Below, piece by piece: positions 27,467-34,323 of a stretch of DNA of 64,000 nt. Made by a program: the position numbers and the translations under genes. Location: NCBI RefSeq assembly GCF_964030845.1, contig NZ_OZ034983.1, positions 434,001-498,000 of the forward strand, in the 5' to 3' direction. The DNA is from Candidatus Fukatsuia endosymbiont of Tuberolachnus salignus. GTDB taxonomy: Bacteria; Pseudomonadota; Gammaproteobacteria; Enterobacterales; Enterobacteriaceae. Positions within the stretch are counted from its first letter, which is position 1. Each line of letters begins with the position of its first letter. The notes beneath the pieces are model-generated. The model saw only the letters and a program-made list of their open reading frames with translations, made no database searches and had not been told where the DNA came from.

Positions 27467-28027
27467 ATGAAAAAAATTACTAAAGGTAAGATCCTTGCTG
27501 ATAGTATTATCACACTAGCTATTATTGCTATGGTGATCACCGGAATTTTGGGTGCCATCTACCTGTCAGGTGGACGCATCAACATCAGCAAAAGCATTCC
27601 TTTAGGTTTATATAGGATCAGCAGCAAGCCGTTGGCAAAAGGAGAATACGTCATCTTTTGCCCACCATCAAAGGCCGTGTTCAGGGAAGCTAAAGAGCGC
27701 GGCTATATTAGCTCAGGTTTTTGTCCTGATCATTACGGCTATATGATGAAAAAAATCGTGGCAATGAAAGACGACAAAGTGAGTATTACCTCACAGGGCG
27801 TTACGGTAAACGGTGTATTACTGCAACATAGCCGACCTCTAGCGTTCGATAAAATGGGACGTCCATTACCACAAATAGATTTACAGCCTTACATCTTGAA
27901 TGAATCTGAGTTATTACTGATGACCGACCATAGTGCCAGTTCATTCGATGCGCGTTATTTTGGTATCCTCGGTAAAAAACAAGTCATATCCGTTTTACAG
28001 CCAATGATAACCTGGACGACATCTTAA
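27467..28027 (+). CDS. TraF-like S26 signal peptidase (conjugation type)
   Basis: The 186-residue protein has an N-terminal membrane segment (IITLAIIAMVITGILGAIYL) and the motif SKSIPLGLYRI with the catalytic Ser. MMKKIVAMKDD supplies the catalytic Lys, and DHSASSFDARYFG is the conserved C-terminal box. Peptidases of this group (TraF of RP4-like systems) process pilin in conjugation. No other transfer gene is visible nearby, so it is probably a stranded piece of a plasmid or integrative element. It starts 30 bases after aspC. Confidence 0.82.
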   Translation: MKKITKGKILADSIITLAIIAMVITGILGAIYLSGGRINISKSIPLGLYRISSKPLAKGEYVIFCPPSKAVFREAKERGYISSGFCPDHYGYMMKKIVAMKDDKVSITSQGVTVNGVLLQHSRPLAFDKMGRPLPQIDLQPYILNESELLLMTDHSASSFDARYFGILGKKQVISVLQPMITWTTS

Positions 28028-28128
28028 TTTAGTATTCGCTATGCCCAGGTAACTTAGCTGCTGGCTACTTTCGCTTTTAGAGAATAAGCTTCCTGCAAAA
28101 CCGCTATTTACACGAGTTTCGCACGAAT

Positions 28129-28313
28129 CTAACCTGGTGCAGCCAATAGTGCTCTGATGTGTGTAGTAATAGCGTTTTTAATGACAGCCCAATTTTGTTG
28201 GTAAAGGGTTATTTTTTCGGACAGACGGCGTTTATGTTGTTCAAACCAGGCAGCCATGGCTAGAAAAATATGATTTCTTTGCGCCCGGCCCGTGCGGGCC
28301 TGACAGCGTTCTA
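28129..28313 (-). pseudogene. C-terminal remnant of a DDE transposase
   Basis: The frame GRAQRNHIFLAMAAWFEQHKRRL...NWAVIKNAITTHIR resembles the C-terminal end of a DDE transposase, where an RNH-like segment follows the catalytic core. It is cut off at its N-terminal side by the IS630a element beginning at 28314. The last residues before the IS (MGIERC) derive partly from the junction. The 100 bases between 28028 and 28128 show no gene. Confidence 0.6.
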
Positions 28314-29407
28314 TACCCAAGTGAAATCAAGATGCAGGATTTAGCGCCTGGCAATTATCGTTTAAGCGAGATACCAGAGAACTTGCCATTTGTGGTAGCT
28401 TCACCTCAAAGAAGTTTAAGATATCGTTCTTAAAACTCTGTTTAGATGGGTAATATCTATTGTTTCGTGTTTGCTCATTCATCACCTTCCACAATCGCTC
28501 TATCGGGTTTAGATTCGGGCTATACGGCGGAAGGTAATGAAGCTGGATATTCAACGTAAGCGCGGCGTCTTGCACAAGCTGTGAACGGTGATAGCCTGCA
28601 CCCTCGAGGATCACATGTGCCGTTGTCGTGATGGGATAATGCGCGCGAATGGCAGACAGGAAGTGAACCACATTTTCGCTGTTAATCGTCTCATCATCAC
28701 GGATTATGGGGTTAGCCACATTCTGGATGTTCAAGGCTCCCATGATATTCAACCGCGTTCTGCTCCCGGTGGTCTCTATCGTTTTATCCTGGCCTTTTCG
28801 TATCCAGCCGTAGCTTATTTTGGTGGTTTGTGTCGGATGAACGGCATCAATAAACAGTATGGGGTCATTACCCGCGGCGTCTTTCAATTCGCTGTAGGTC
28901 TTTATAAATTGCTGCTGTTTCTCAACGGCAAATTTATGCGGAACACCTTTCGGCTTTTTATAGCTAAAGCCATGCTGCTTCAACCCTTTATACAGACCTG
29001 ATACGGTAAAGGTGATGTTCCAGCGTCCAGCGATATAGGCCACAATTTGGTGATTGTGGTGGTAGAGCGGCTGGGTGAGATGTTCAACCAGCGACGTGGT
29101 CTGTTCCGCATTGAGATAGCCATCGGAGCCGCCATTTTCAGGCTTGAGCTTGTTGAGTTTATGATAGTCTGTAAGGTGGCGCCGCACCGTGGTTTCATTA
29201 ATGAGCTGTGAGTGAGCAATCATAGGGGGAGTCCAGCCGTCTGCGGACAACAAAACACACCGGATCCTGTCACAGACACGGCGGTCATGGCTTTGACGAT
29301 GTTGGGCTTCGAGGGTAATTTTCTGGTCAGCAGTCAGCTCTATTTTCATGGCTATGAGCATGATCCTTATCGACTTCAAAATCAAGCATCTTCATTGATC
29401 ACGGGTA
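28314..29407 (-). mobile_element. IS630-family element IS630a, copy 1
   Basis: A complete 1094-bp element has imperfect terminal inverted repeats starting TACCCAAGTGAAATCAAG at one end and TACCCGTGATCAATGAAG at the other. It is flanked by TA on both sides, the usual IS630 target duplication. Two other full copies of the same length are at 53195-54288 and 55084-56177, and a partial one ends at 56935. The flanks do not belong together: a transposase remnant on the left and int on the right. Confidence 0.9.
28327..29349 (-). CDS. IS630a transposase, copy 1
   Basis: From MKIELTADQKITLEAQ the protein has 340 residues. It has N-terminal helix-turn-helix domains (PPMIAHSQLINETTVRRHL) and the DDE core with LFIDAVHP for the first Asp and SPNLNPIERLWK for the final Glu. 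At the second acidic position the usual ILDGAGYH reads ILEGAGYH, in all three full copies. Whether Glu works there is uncertain. Confidence 0.9.
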   Translation of the reverse strand: MKIELTADQKITLEAQHRQSHDRRVCDRIRCVLLSADGWTPPMIAHSQLINETTVRRHLTDYHKLNKLKPENGGSDGYLNAEQTTSLVEHLTQPLYHHNHQIVAYIAGRWNITFTVSGLYKGLKQHGFSYKKPKGVPHKFAVEKQQQFIKTYSELKDAAGNDPILFIDAVHPTQTTKISYGWIRKGQDKTIETTGSRTRLNIMGALNIQNVANPIIRDDETINSENVVHFLSAIRAHYPITTTAHVILEGAGYHRSQLVQDAALTLNIQLHYLPPYSPNLNPIERLWKVMNEQTRNNRYYPSKQSFKNDILNFFEVKLPQMASSLVSRLNDNCQALNPAS

Positions 29408-29409
29408 TA

Positions 29410-30127
29410 GACGTCTGGATATCGGCACTGTGCGGTTCTTCTTGCTTTTTGTCTGAATAAAAGTGACCCGCCCCGGCATCAGTTGTGACTGAGATAGTCC
29501 TTGTGCCTCACTCCATCTTGCTCCAGTCGCTAGACATAAACGTACAACATGCCCTAAATCTTTATTTGCCGACTCGTCACAAGCCTCCAAAAGCCGTTTT
29601 ATATCCTCTGGATAAAGGAAAGCCAGTTCTTGATCTCCCTCTTTAAACTGACGAATTCCATCAAGCGGGTTATCTTCTTCCCATTCACCTAAGCGCTTTA
29701 ATTCAGAGAATACGGCACGGAGATAGGAATATTCACGGTTAACGGTTGCCTGTTTCGGTGCGGCACGTCCCTTTGCTTGCCACTTTCCATTCAAGCGTTG
29801 TTCTCGATACACTGCAAAAGCATTTTTATCAAAATCTATTACTAATGGATCACCCAAACGTTCACATACTGCATCAAGTTTTACTTTGCGCGATTCGCCA
29901 GAGGTTAACGTTTTACCGTGCATTTCATACCAACGTGCGACAAGATCACTGAGTTTCTGCCTGTTAGCAACAGAAGCATCCATAGTTTGATCTTTTGGCA
30001 TAATACGGCGTTCAAATGAAAATGCTTCTCCTTTTGTGGCAAATTGCTTACGAACTCGTTCACCACGACGCCCGTTGGGGTAACATTCGCAGATCCATTT
30101 GCCGGTAGAAAGTTTACGGATTGTCAA
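29410..30127 (-). pseudogene. int: P2-type integrase, 3' half removed by IS630a (prophage B)
   Basis: The remaining 239 codons match the P2 integrase from MTIRKLSTGKWICECYPNG through the first catalytic Arg in LCLATGARWSEAQ to KKNRTVPIS. Then IS630a DNA follows and adds a few foreign residues. The second Arg, the His residues and the Tyr nucleophile are missing. The protein cannot recombine DNA, so prophage B cannot excise on its own. The missing half is not found at the other side of the IS. Confidence 0.9.
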
Positions 30128-30145
30128 AATAAGCGTCTCGCATTG

Positions 30146-30206
30146 TTTTTATCTAAATACATTTCCATATGAATCATATAAATATTAATTATGGTATTGA
30201 CCTATT
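30146..30206. repeat. 61-bp direct repeat, copy 1 (upstream of int)
   Basis: TTTTTATCTAAATACATTTC begins a 61-bp stretch repeated at 31282-31342 with three mismatches. The two copies flank the HigBA-like module, marking it as an insertion or duplication product. Confidence 0.85.
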
Positions 30207-30318
30207 GTCTTCTTTCAGAAGTACTACATTTGACTCAGCTTGTTAACTAATCGGGTTACCACATTAAAAATTTATCAGAATTGGCGTTTCTTGTTACGAC
30301 TGATATCTGATCTTATTT

Positions 30319-30657
30319 TTAGCTATGCGCGGGTATAAATAATGTTCTACGACCTAAAAATTCATGGCTAGGTTTTACTACGATTTCAATGTCATAACCG
30401 AGTCGGTTTAAACAATCCATCAGTTTTTTTTCTGACATATTGAAGAATTTACCGTTATAAAGTGCAGAAACACGCGCTTGAGGTAAATGCATTCTTTTAC
30501 CTGCTTCGGCCTGATTTAACCCCATTTTTTTTATGGTCGTAATAATTTGTATAGCTAAGTCAGCTTTTAGCTTCAGACTTTCTGAGTTTGGTAAATTTAA
30601 ATCAGAAAAAACATTATCTGATCCGACTTCAAAATCATATTCTTTAGATCTTTCCAT
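30319..30657 (-). CDS. HigA-like XRE antitoxin (module beside int, prophage B)
   Basis: The 112-residue protein has an XRE-type helix-turn-helix in its centre (MGLNQAEAGKRMHLPQARVSALYNG). Its start overlaps the end of the upstream toxin-like gene by 14 bases. It probably binds the toxin and its own promoter, as antitoxins of this class do. The order toxin then antitoxin is that of higBA. Confidence 0.78.
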   Translation of the reverse strand: MERSKEYDFEVGSDNVFSDLNLPNSESLKLKADLAIQIITTIKKMGLNQAEAGKRMHLPQARVSALYNGKFFNMSEKKLMDCLNRLGYDIEIVVKPSHEFLGRRTLFIPAHS

Positions 30658-31018
30658 TCTTCATATCCTCATAAATCTGTTGGGCTGTGTTGAGGCGGGT
30701 TCTTATCAGATCAAGATCAGCCCTTGGTGTAGCTATGCCCTTTTTGGATTTTTTCTGGAAGCAATGTAAAACAAATACAACACTTGCAAACTTAACCGTA
30801 CAGATAGCCCGATAGGTGTTACCATCATAATTTTCTACGACTTCAAGTACACCAGCACCATGAAACCCAGATAATGGTTTAACGTTTGGAGGCGTTAAGC
30901 CTTTTTGGGCAAAATGCAGCGTATAACCGACAGATTTAACAATGTCTTGCGGCAGTTCCAACAAGTCTTTTTTACTGCTCCCTATCCAAACTAAAGATTT
31001 TTCAGTCTTGGCATTCAT
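30644..31018 (-). CDS. HigB-like toxin, phage Gp49 family
   Basis: The 124-residue protein shows the RelE/HigB fold pattern of the Gp49-like family, with LVWIGSSKKDLLELPQDIV at the N-terminus and YRAICTVKFASVVFVLHCFQKKSKKG in the core. Such toxins cleave mRNA on the ribosome. It is followed by and overlaps the HigA-like gene. The pair lies between int and the repressor, where P2-like phages usually have no gene. Confidence 0.8.
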   Translation of the reverse strand: MNAKTEKSLVWIGSSKKDLLELPQDIVKSVGYTLHFAQKGLTPPNVKPLSGFHGAGVLEVVENYDGNTYRAICTVKFASVVFVLHCFQKKSKKGIATPRADLDLIRTRLNTAQQIYEDMKNGKI

Positions 31019-31204
31019 TAATCCTAACCTACTGTCTATCCGATAATGTAATTATATCATGACTGGTATAAAAAATCATTAATTAGCTTGACAGCAGATT
31101 TTCACCATCTTTCTAATTTTTTTGACATAATTTGAGATTCATTTTATTTAGCTCTTCAACTAAAGTGAGCAATAGTAATCGTTCACTCAAGGACAAAATT
31201 TCTA

Positions 31205-31281
31205 TCATTATTTACTCTTGCTTAGGTTTTGATTGCGCGAATGCATCACCAACCATTTGTATACTTAACCTTGCCGAATTA
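31205..31281 (-). pseudogene. Duplicated 3' remnant of the prophage B repressor gene
   Basis: On the minus strand this stretch encodes a relative of the last residues of the repressor at 31446-31781 (SAKLNIQAVGDAFAQSKP): here ARLSIQMVGDAFAQSKP. It is not attached to a repressor N-terminus. It adjoins the second 61-bp repeat, so it is part of the duplication that placed the TA module here. The rest of 31019-31445 is A+T-rich with no gene. Confidence 0.7.
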
Positions 31282-31342
31282 TTTTTATCTAAATACATTG
31301 CCATATGAATCATATAAATATTAATTATGATATTGACTTATT
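31282..31342. repeat. 61-bp direct repeat, copy 2
   Basis: This is the partner of 30146-30206, in the same orientation, with three mismatches. It lies immediately after the repressor remnant. Confidence 0.85.
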
Positions 31343-31445
31343 CCATTTATTGATTTTTTATGATTATTGTTTATTTATTTTTCATATAAAATAACAATAA
31401 ATTTATAAAATATAAATAAAATCAACATGTTGCATAGTATAAATA

Positions 31446-31781
31446 TTAACCTGTTTTCAAGTTGGGTTTCGATTGAGCAAACGCATCACCAACCGCCTGT
31501 ATATTTAGCTTCGCCGAGTCGTCCATTGCTCGGTAATTTTCAACTAATTTTTGTTCTTCTGTTGTGATATCAGCTTTTATGGTGCGAGCACCAGTGATTA
31601 TATAAGCTATATCAATACCTATCTTCGTTATTGACCCTAAGTATTGAGCATCCGGTAATCTAATATTGTTTTCATAATTACTTTGTGTAGTTTTTTGAAC
31701 ACCTCCGACATCTGCAAACTCAGTCTGAGTCATGCCTAACCGCTTACGTTCTTCCCTTAGCCTGCCCCCAAAGTTATCCAT
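31446..31781 (-). CDS. Phage repressor, XRE family (prophage B immunity)
   Basis: The 111-residue protein has a clear helix-turn-helix (RLGMTQTEFADVGGVQKTTQSNYE) at about residues 14-37, followed by a short C-terminal oligomerisation region. It is unrelated in length and sequence to the P2-type C of prophage A, so the prophages should be heteroimmune. It is divergent from the small gene at 31864, with an operator-like palindrome between them. Truncated-CI repressors of this kind occur in P2-like phages of Yersinia and others. Confidence 0.85.
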   Translation of the reverse strand: MDNFGGRLREERKRLGMTQTEFADVGGVQKTTQSNYENNIRLPDAQYLGSITKIGIDIAYIITGARTIKADITTEEQKLVENYRAMDDSAKLNIQAVGDAFAQSKPNLKTG

Positions 31782-31805
31782 TTATTGAACCTCTATTTTA
31801 CAAGT

Positions 31806-31819
31806 TCACCAAACGGTGA
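31806..31819. promoter_or_regulatory. Operator-like palindrome in prophage B switch
   Basis: TCACC-AAAC-GGTGA is a perfect five-base inverted repeat in the 82-bp gap between the divergent repressor and early genes. It is the best candidate for a repressor operator here. Confidence 0.55.
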
Positions 31820-31863
31820 CACTATAAACATATGAATAATCCAGTAGATCACAATATACCATT

Positions 31864-32079
31864 ATGAAACAAGTCAAACATAATCAGCCTTCACGATTAC
31901 CAAAGGGTATTGCGACCAAGAACCCTATCCCTATGCGTTTATCTGATGATGAACGTGGCAGTTTAGAGGCTCTTGCCGCTAAAGACAGTCGTTCTATTTC
32001 CAGTATGGCTCGCCTTGTGTGTTTACGTGGTATGGCTGCTATTCAGGCTGATAAATTGGGGGAAGTATGGGGAATGTGA
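31864..32079 (+). CDS. Small phage regulatory protein, ribbon-helix-helix-like
   Basis: The 71-residue basic protein starts MKQVKHNQPSRLPKGIATKN. It contains IPMRLSDDERGSLEALAAKDSRSISSMARLVCLRG, which looks like a ribbon-helix-helix DNA-binding fold. It is the first gene of the prophage B early operon, and its end overlaps the Cox-like gene. Its role is probably regulatory; the evidence is the fold pattern and position only. Confidence 0.65.
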   Translation: MKQVKHNQPSRLPKGIATKNPIPMRLSDDERGSLEALAAKDSRSISSMARLVCLRGMAAIQADKLGEVWGM

Positions 32080-32269
32080 CCATAAACATCGCTGTTCCTA
32101 CAGGGTATGTCTCTCTGAAAGAATATTCGAAACTGGTTGGTATTCCTTTCAATACTGCCGAGGGATGGTACGCGATGGTCGGATTATTATTCGTCCCAAG
32201 CAGAAAGCTAAAGACAAAGTTGAAGTTAACCTTGTTGCCATGCTGAAAGACGCTATTGCTAATAGTTAA
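32067..32269 (+). pseudogene. Cox/Apl-like excisionase gene with frameshift (prophage B)
   Basis: The first frame gives MGNVTINIAVPTGYVSLKEYSKLVGIPFNTA, which continues in another frame as GMVRDGRIIIRPKQKAKDKV and VNLVAMLKDAIANS. Together these make a small Cox-like DNA-binding protein of P2-like phages. The break is at about 32160, where one base is missing. It has no similarity to the Cox of prophage A. No slippery sequence is visible, so I call it a mutation. Confidence 0.7.
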
Positions 32270-32276
32270 GGAATAT

Positions 32277-32633
32277 ATGACACACACCCCAACCCCAATC
32301 AGTCGCCACTCACAGGAATACCGTGGATTTACTCTTGTCCGCCTGCCGAAAACAGTGACTCAACCGATTACCCGTTATCACCTGTGGTTAGGTGATCAGT
32401 CGTTTGGCAAGGTGGATACGCTGGCACAAGCAACAGATTACATCGATCAGTTACATCAGACGAAGAAAATAGAGCGGAATGATAATAATGAGTTATTCAA
32501 CAGAACTACTGATATCAATCACGATTATTCTCGCTGTGATGGTCTACGGTGCCATGCGTATTATGATGGCAATCCATACATACCGAAAGAAACACGCAAA
32601 ATTAACCGGTTGGCAGCAATTTCTCATGCATGA
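32277..32633 (+). CDS. Conserved phage early protein (B)
   Basis: It starts MTHTPTPISRHSQEYRGFTL and is homologous to 12520-12864 of prophage A. The first 65 residues are well conserved, while the tail overlaps the next frame. From this point onward the two prophages are alike again, so the immunity exchange ends here. Its function is unknown. Confidence 0.6.
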   Translation: MTHTPTPISRHSQEYRGFTLVRLPKTVTQPITRYHLWLGDQSFGKVDTLAQATDYIDQLHQTKKIERNDNNELFNRTTDINHDYSRCDGLRCHAYYDGNPYIPKETRKINRLAAISHA

Positions 32634-32670
32634 AGCAGAAATTAAATGCAAAACACGTCATGCCCTTTAA
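32488..32670 (+). CDS. Small membrane protein (B)
   Basis: MSYSTELLISITIILAVMVY starts a 60-residue protein with one membrane segment and the tail KTRHAL. It is homologous to 12483-12656 in prophage A, with changes mostly among I, L, V and M. It overlaps the end of the preceding gene. Confidence 0.6.
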   Translation: MSYSTELLISITIILAVMVYGAMRIMMAIHTYRKKHAKLTGWQQFLMHEAEIKCKTRHAL

Positions 32671-32788
32671 ATCAAAGCGTAAAGCCTTCCCCTAAATTAG
32701 CATTATGAAGAGGTTTTATTTATTACAGGAATAAGTGATGAATTTTAAAATACACACTGTGTTTTAACGCTATTTCGAGATAACATTT

Positions 32789-33076
32789 ATGACAATTAAG
32801 CCATTCCCTGTCACTTTACCTTCTAAGGTGCAACGGGGATATTACAAAGTCTATGGTGCAATGGGAGTATATATGTTTGGGAAGTGCTTTATTATAATGC
32901 ACAAGCTTAAATACCATCACGATAGAACTGAAAATATTCTCCTGAAATTCATATTTTTCTATCTTTATCTATTTTTTAGGCAGTGCGGTCATTTCTTTTT
33001 CATGCTAAGAATAAAATCTTTTCAAATTGAATGCAGAGATTTTAATGTCTTCGTAGAGAGTACCAAGGGCGATTAA
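32789..33076 (+). CDS. Hypothetical phage protein with hydrophobic centre (B)
   Basis: The 95 residues are identical to 12067-12354 of prophage A. The hydrophobic stretch LLKFIFFYLYLFF could be a membrane segment. No family is recognised. Confidence 0.45.
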   Translation: MTIKPFPVTLPSKVQRGYYKVYGAMGVYMFGKCFIIMHKLKYHHDRTENILLKFIFFYLYLFFRQCGHFFFMLRIKSFQIECRDFNVFVESTKGD

Positions 33077-33266
33077 ATGAGATGCGAATGTTAATCGCAC
33101 TTTGCGTTTTATTGTTAAACATCAACCTATTTCCCTTGTTGTGGTGGGAGGTTATGCCGGCGTCATCTTTGGTAGAGCAGAAGCCGGCATAAAAATAGTA
33201 CCACACAAACCCGCGCCGGACGGGGTAAACATTCCGGCACTTCTTTCACTTAATGGAGATGGCACC

Positions 33267-33482
33267 ATGTTAATAAAAACCTGCACATCCGTAGCCGTAT
33301 TGCCAGATAACCCGTTGCACATTACGCATCGCCGTCATCGCCGTGGCTGGCTGGAGACCCCTGATGGTCGCCGTGTTCAGCCTAATGCGCAGGATGTACA
33401 ATTTATTAAAGGAATGAGTACACCCGTCATCAATAAACCACGCCGCCGTTGGTTTGCACATTTGATGGGGATTTTTGCTTAA
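33267..33482 (+). CDS. Small basic phage early protein (B)
   Basis: The 71-residue protein MLIKTCTSVAVLPDNPLHIT is identical to that of prophage A (11661-11876) and is preceded by GGAGATGG. Basic clusters HRRHRR and KPRRRWF suggest nucleic-acid contact. Its role is unknown. Confidence 0.6.
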   Translation: MLIKTCTSVAVLPDNPLHITHRRHRRGWLETPDGRRVQPNAQDVQFIKGMSTPVINKPRRRWFAHLMGIFA

Positions 33483-33494
33483 TAAGGAGGGGTT

Positions 33495-33842
33495 ATGGCG
33501 AATACAGAGCCAGCACGTGTCGTCCCGCTGAATTTAGAACAGCGTCAATGCAGTCTTAAGCACATCGCGTTATTATGGGGGGCATTTCCTGACGCAAAAT
33601 ATAAAGGGGTTATTCCCGCGCTGATCACTGAAATGCAAGAAACCGATCCGCAAATGAAAGGGGCTTTGTATTATTTGGCCGGTATTGAAAAGAAAAAGCA
33701 TGCGTTGGCATTTAAACAGTTATCTCCAGAAGAACAGATGAATATTATTGACGCGATTATTCGCTTACGTGCCGTTATCAGTTTATTGCCTGACAGGGTG
33801 ACGTATATTGATTGTGATCCGCTGCCGAACAAGACGGAATAA
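33495..33842 (+). CDS. Conserved P2-like early protein of unknown function (B)
   Basis: The 115-residue homologue of 11301-11648 has a GGAGGGG ribosome-binding site. It is identical for the first 70 residues, then differs at about ten positions (for example IIRLRAVISLLPDRVTYID). The abrupt rise in divergence suggests a recombination end point within the gene. Confidence 0.6.
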   Translation: MANTEPARVVPLNLEQRQCSLKHIALLWGAFPDAKYKGVIPALITEMQETDPQMKGALYYLAGIEKKKHALAFKQLSPEEQMNIIDAIIRLRAVISLLPDRVTYIDCDPLPNKTE

Positions 33843-33917
33843 CACCATCCCTTCATTTTTAAAATGAACAGACGCGTTATTGTGTCGGTATTCCTGTCAT
33901 CTAAATAAGGACGTATT

Positions 33918-34287
33918 ATGAGCCTGTATATCGATAACGATTATGTTATCAGCCCATAATAACTCACGGTTTATTTTATATAAAAAGAAAATCTATTTTA
34001 ATTCGTCAAAAAAGGCCATCAAAAATTATCTTGAATTCTTGGCGTGTTATTCATCCTTCCCCGCGTTCATTGAGAGTCTGATCCGCCATCATGGGTTGAG
34101 GGTAGACAATCAGATTATGGAAGACTGGCATAATGCAATACAACACATCTTTAGAACGTGCCACGAGGTGTTTAAACCTGTCCCGCTATTAGATCCAGAT
34201 GAATACGAAATAGGGCCAGGAATAAAACGCAGATTATTACTGCCTAATCGCATAACGTATATCGAGCATTATCGACTTCCTGATTAA
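33918..34287 (+). pseudogene. DUF5405-like early gene, frameshifted (B)
   Basis: The ATG frame MSLYIDNDYVISP stops after 13 codons. An extra base at about 33955 shifts out of the frame that continues as NNSRFILYKKKIYF and ends PNRITYIEHYRLPD, as in prophage A (10851-11225). Two codons near the start are also missing. The first half has diverged strongly, whereas the last 45 residues are almost unchanged. Confidence 0.7.
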
Positions 34288-34323
34288 CGCCATTAATTCA
34301 TACCTGAAATAAATAAACACGTG

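Noticed and set aside
28588..29001. 137-codon frame antisense to the IS630a transposase
   Set aside because: It is repeated wherever the IS occurs and mirrors the transposase codons; no ribosome-binding site or family match was seen.
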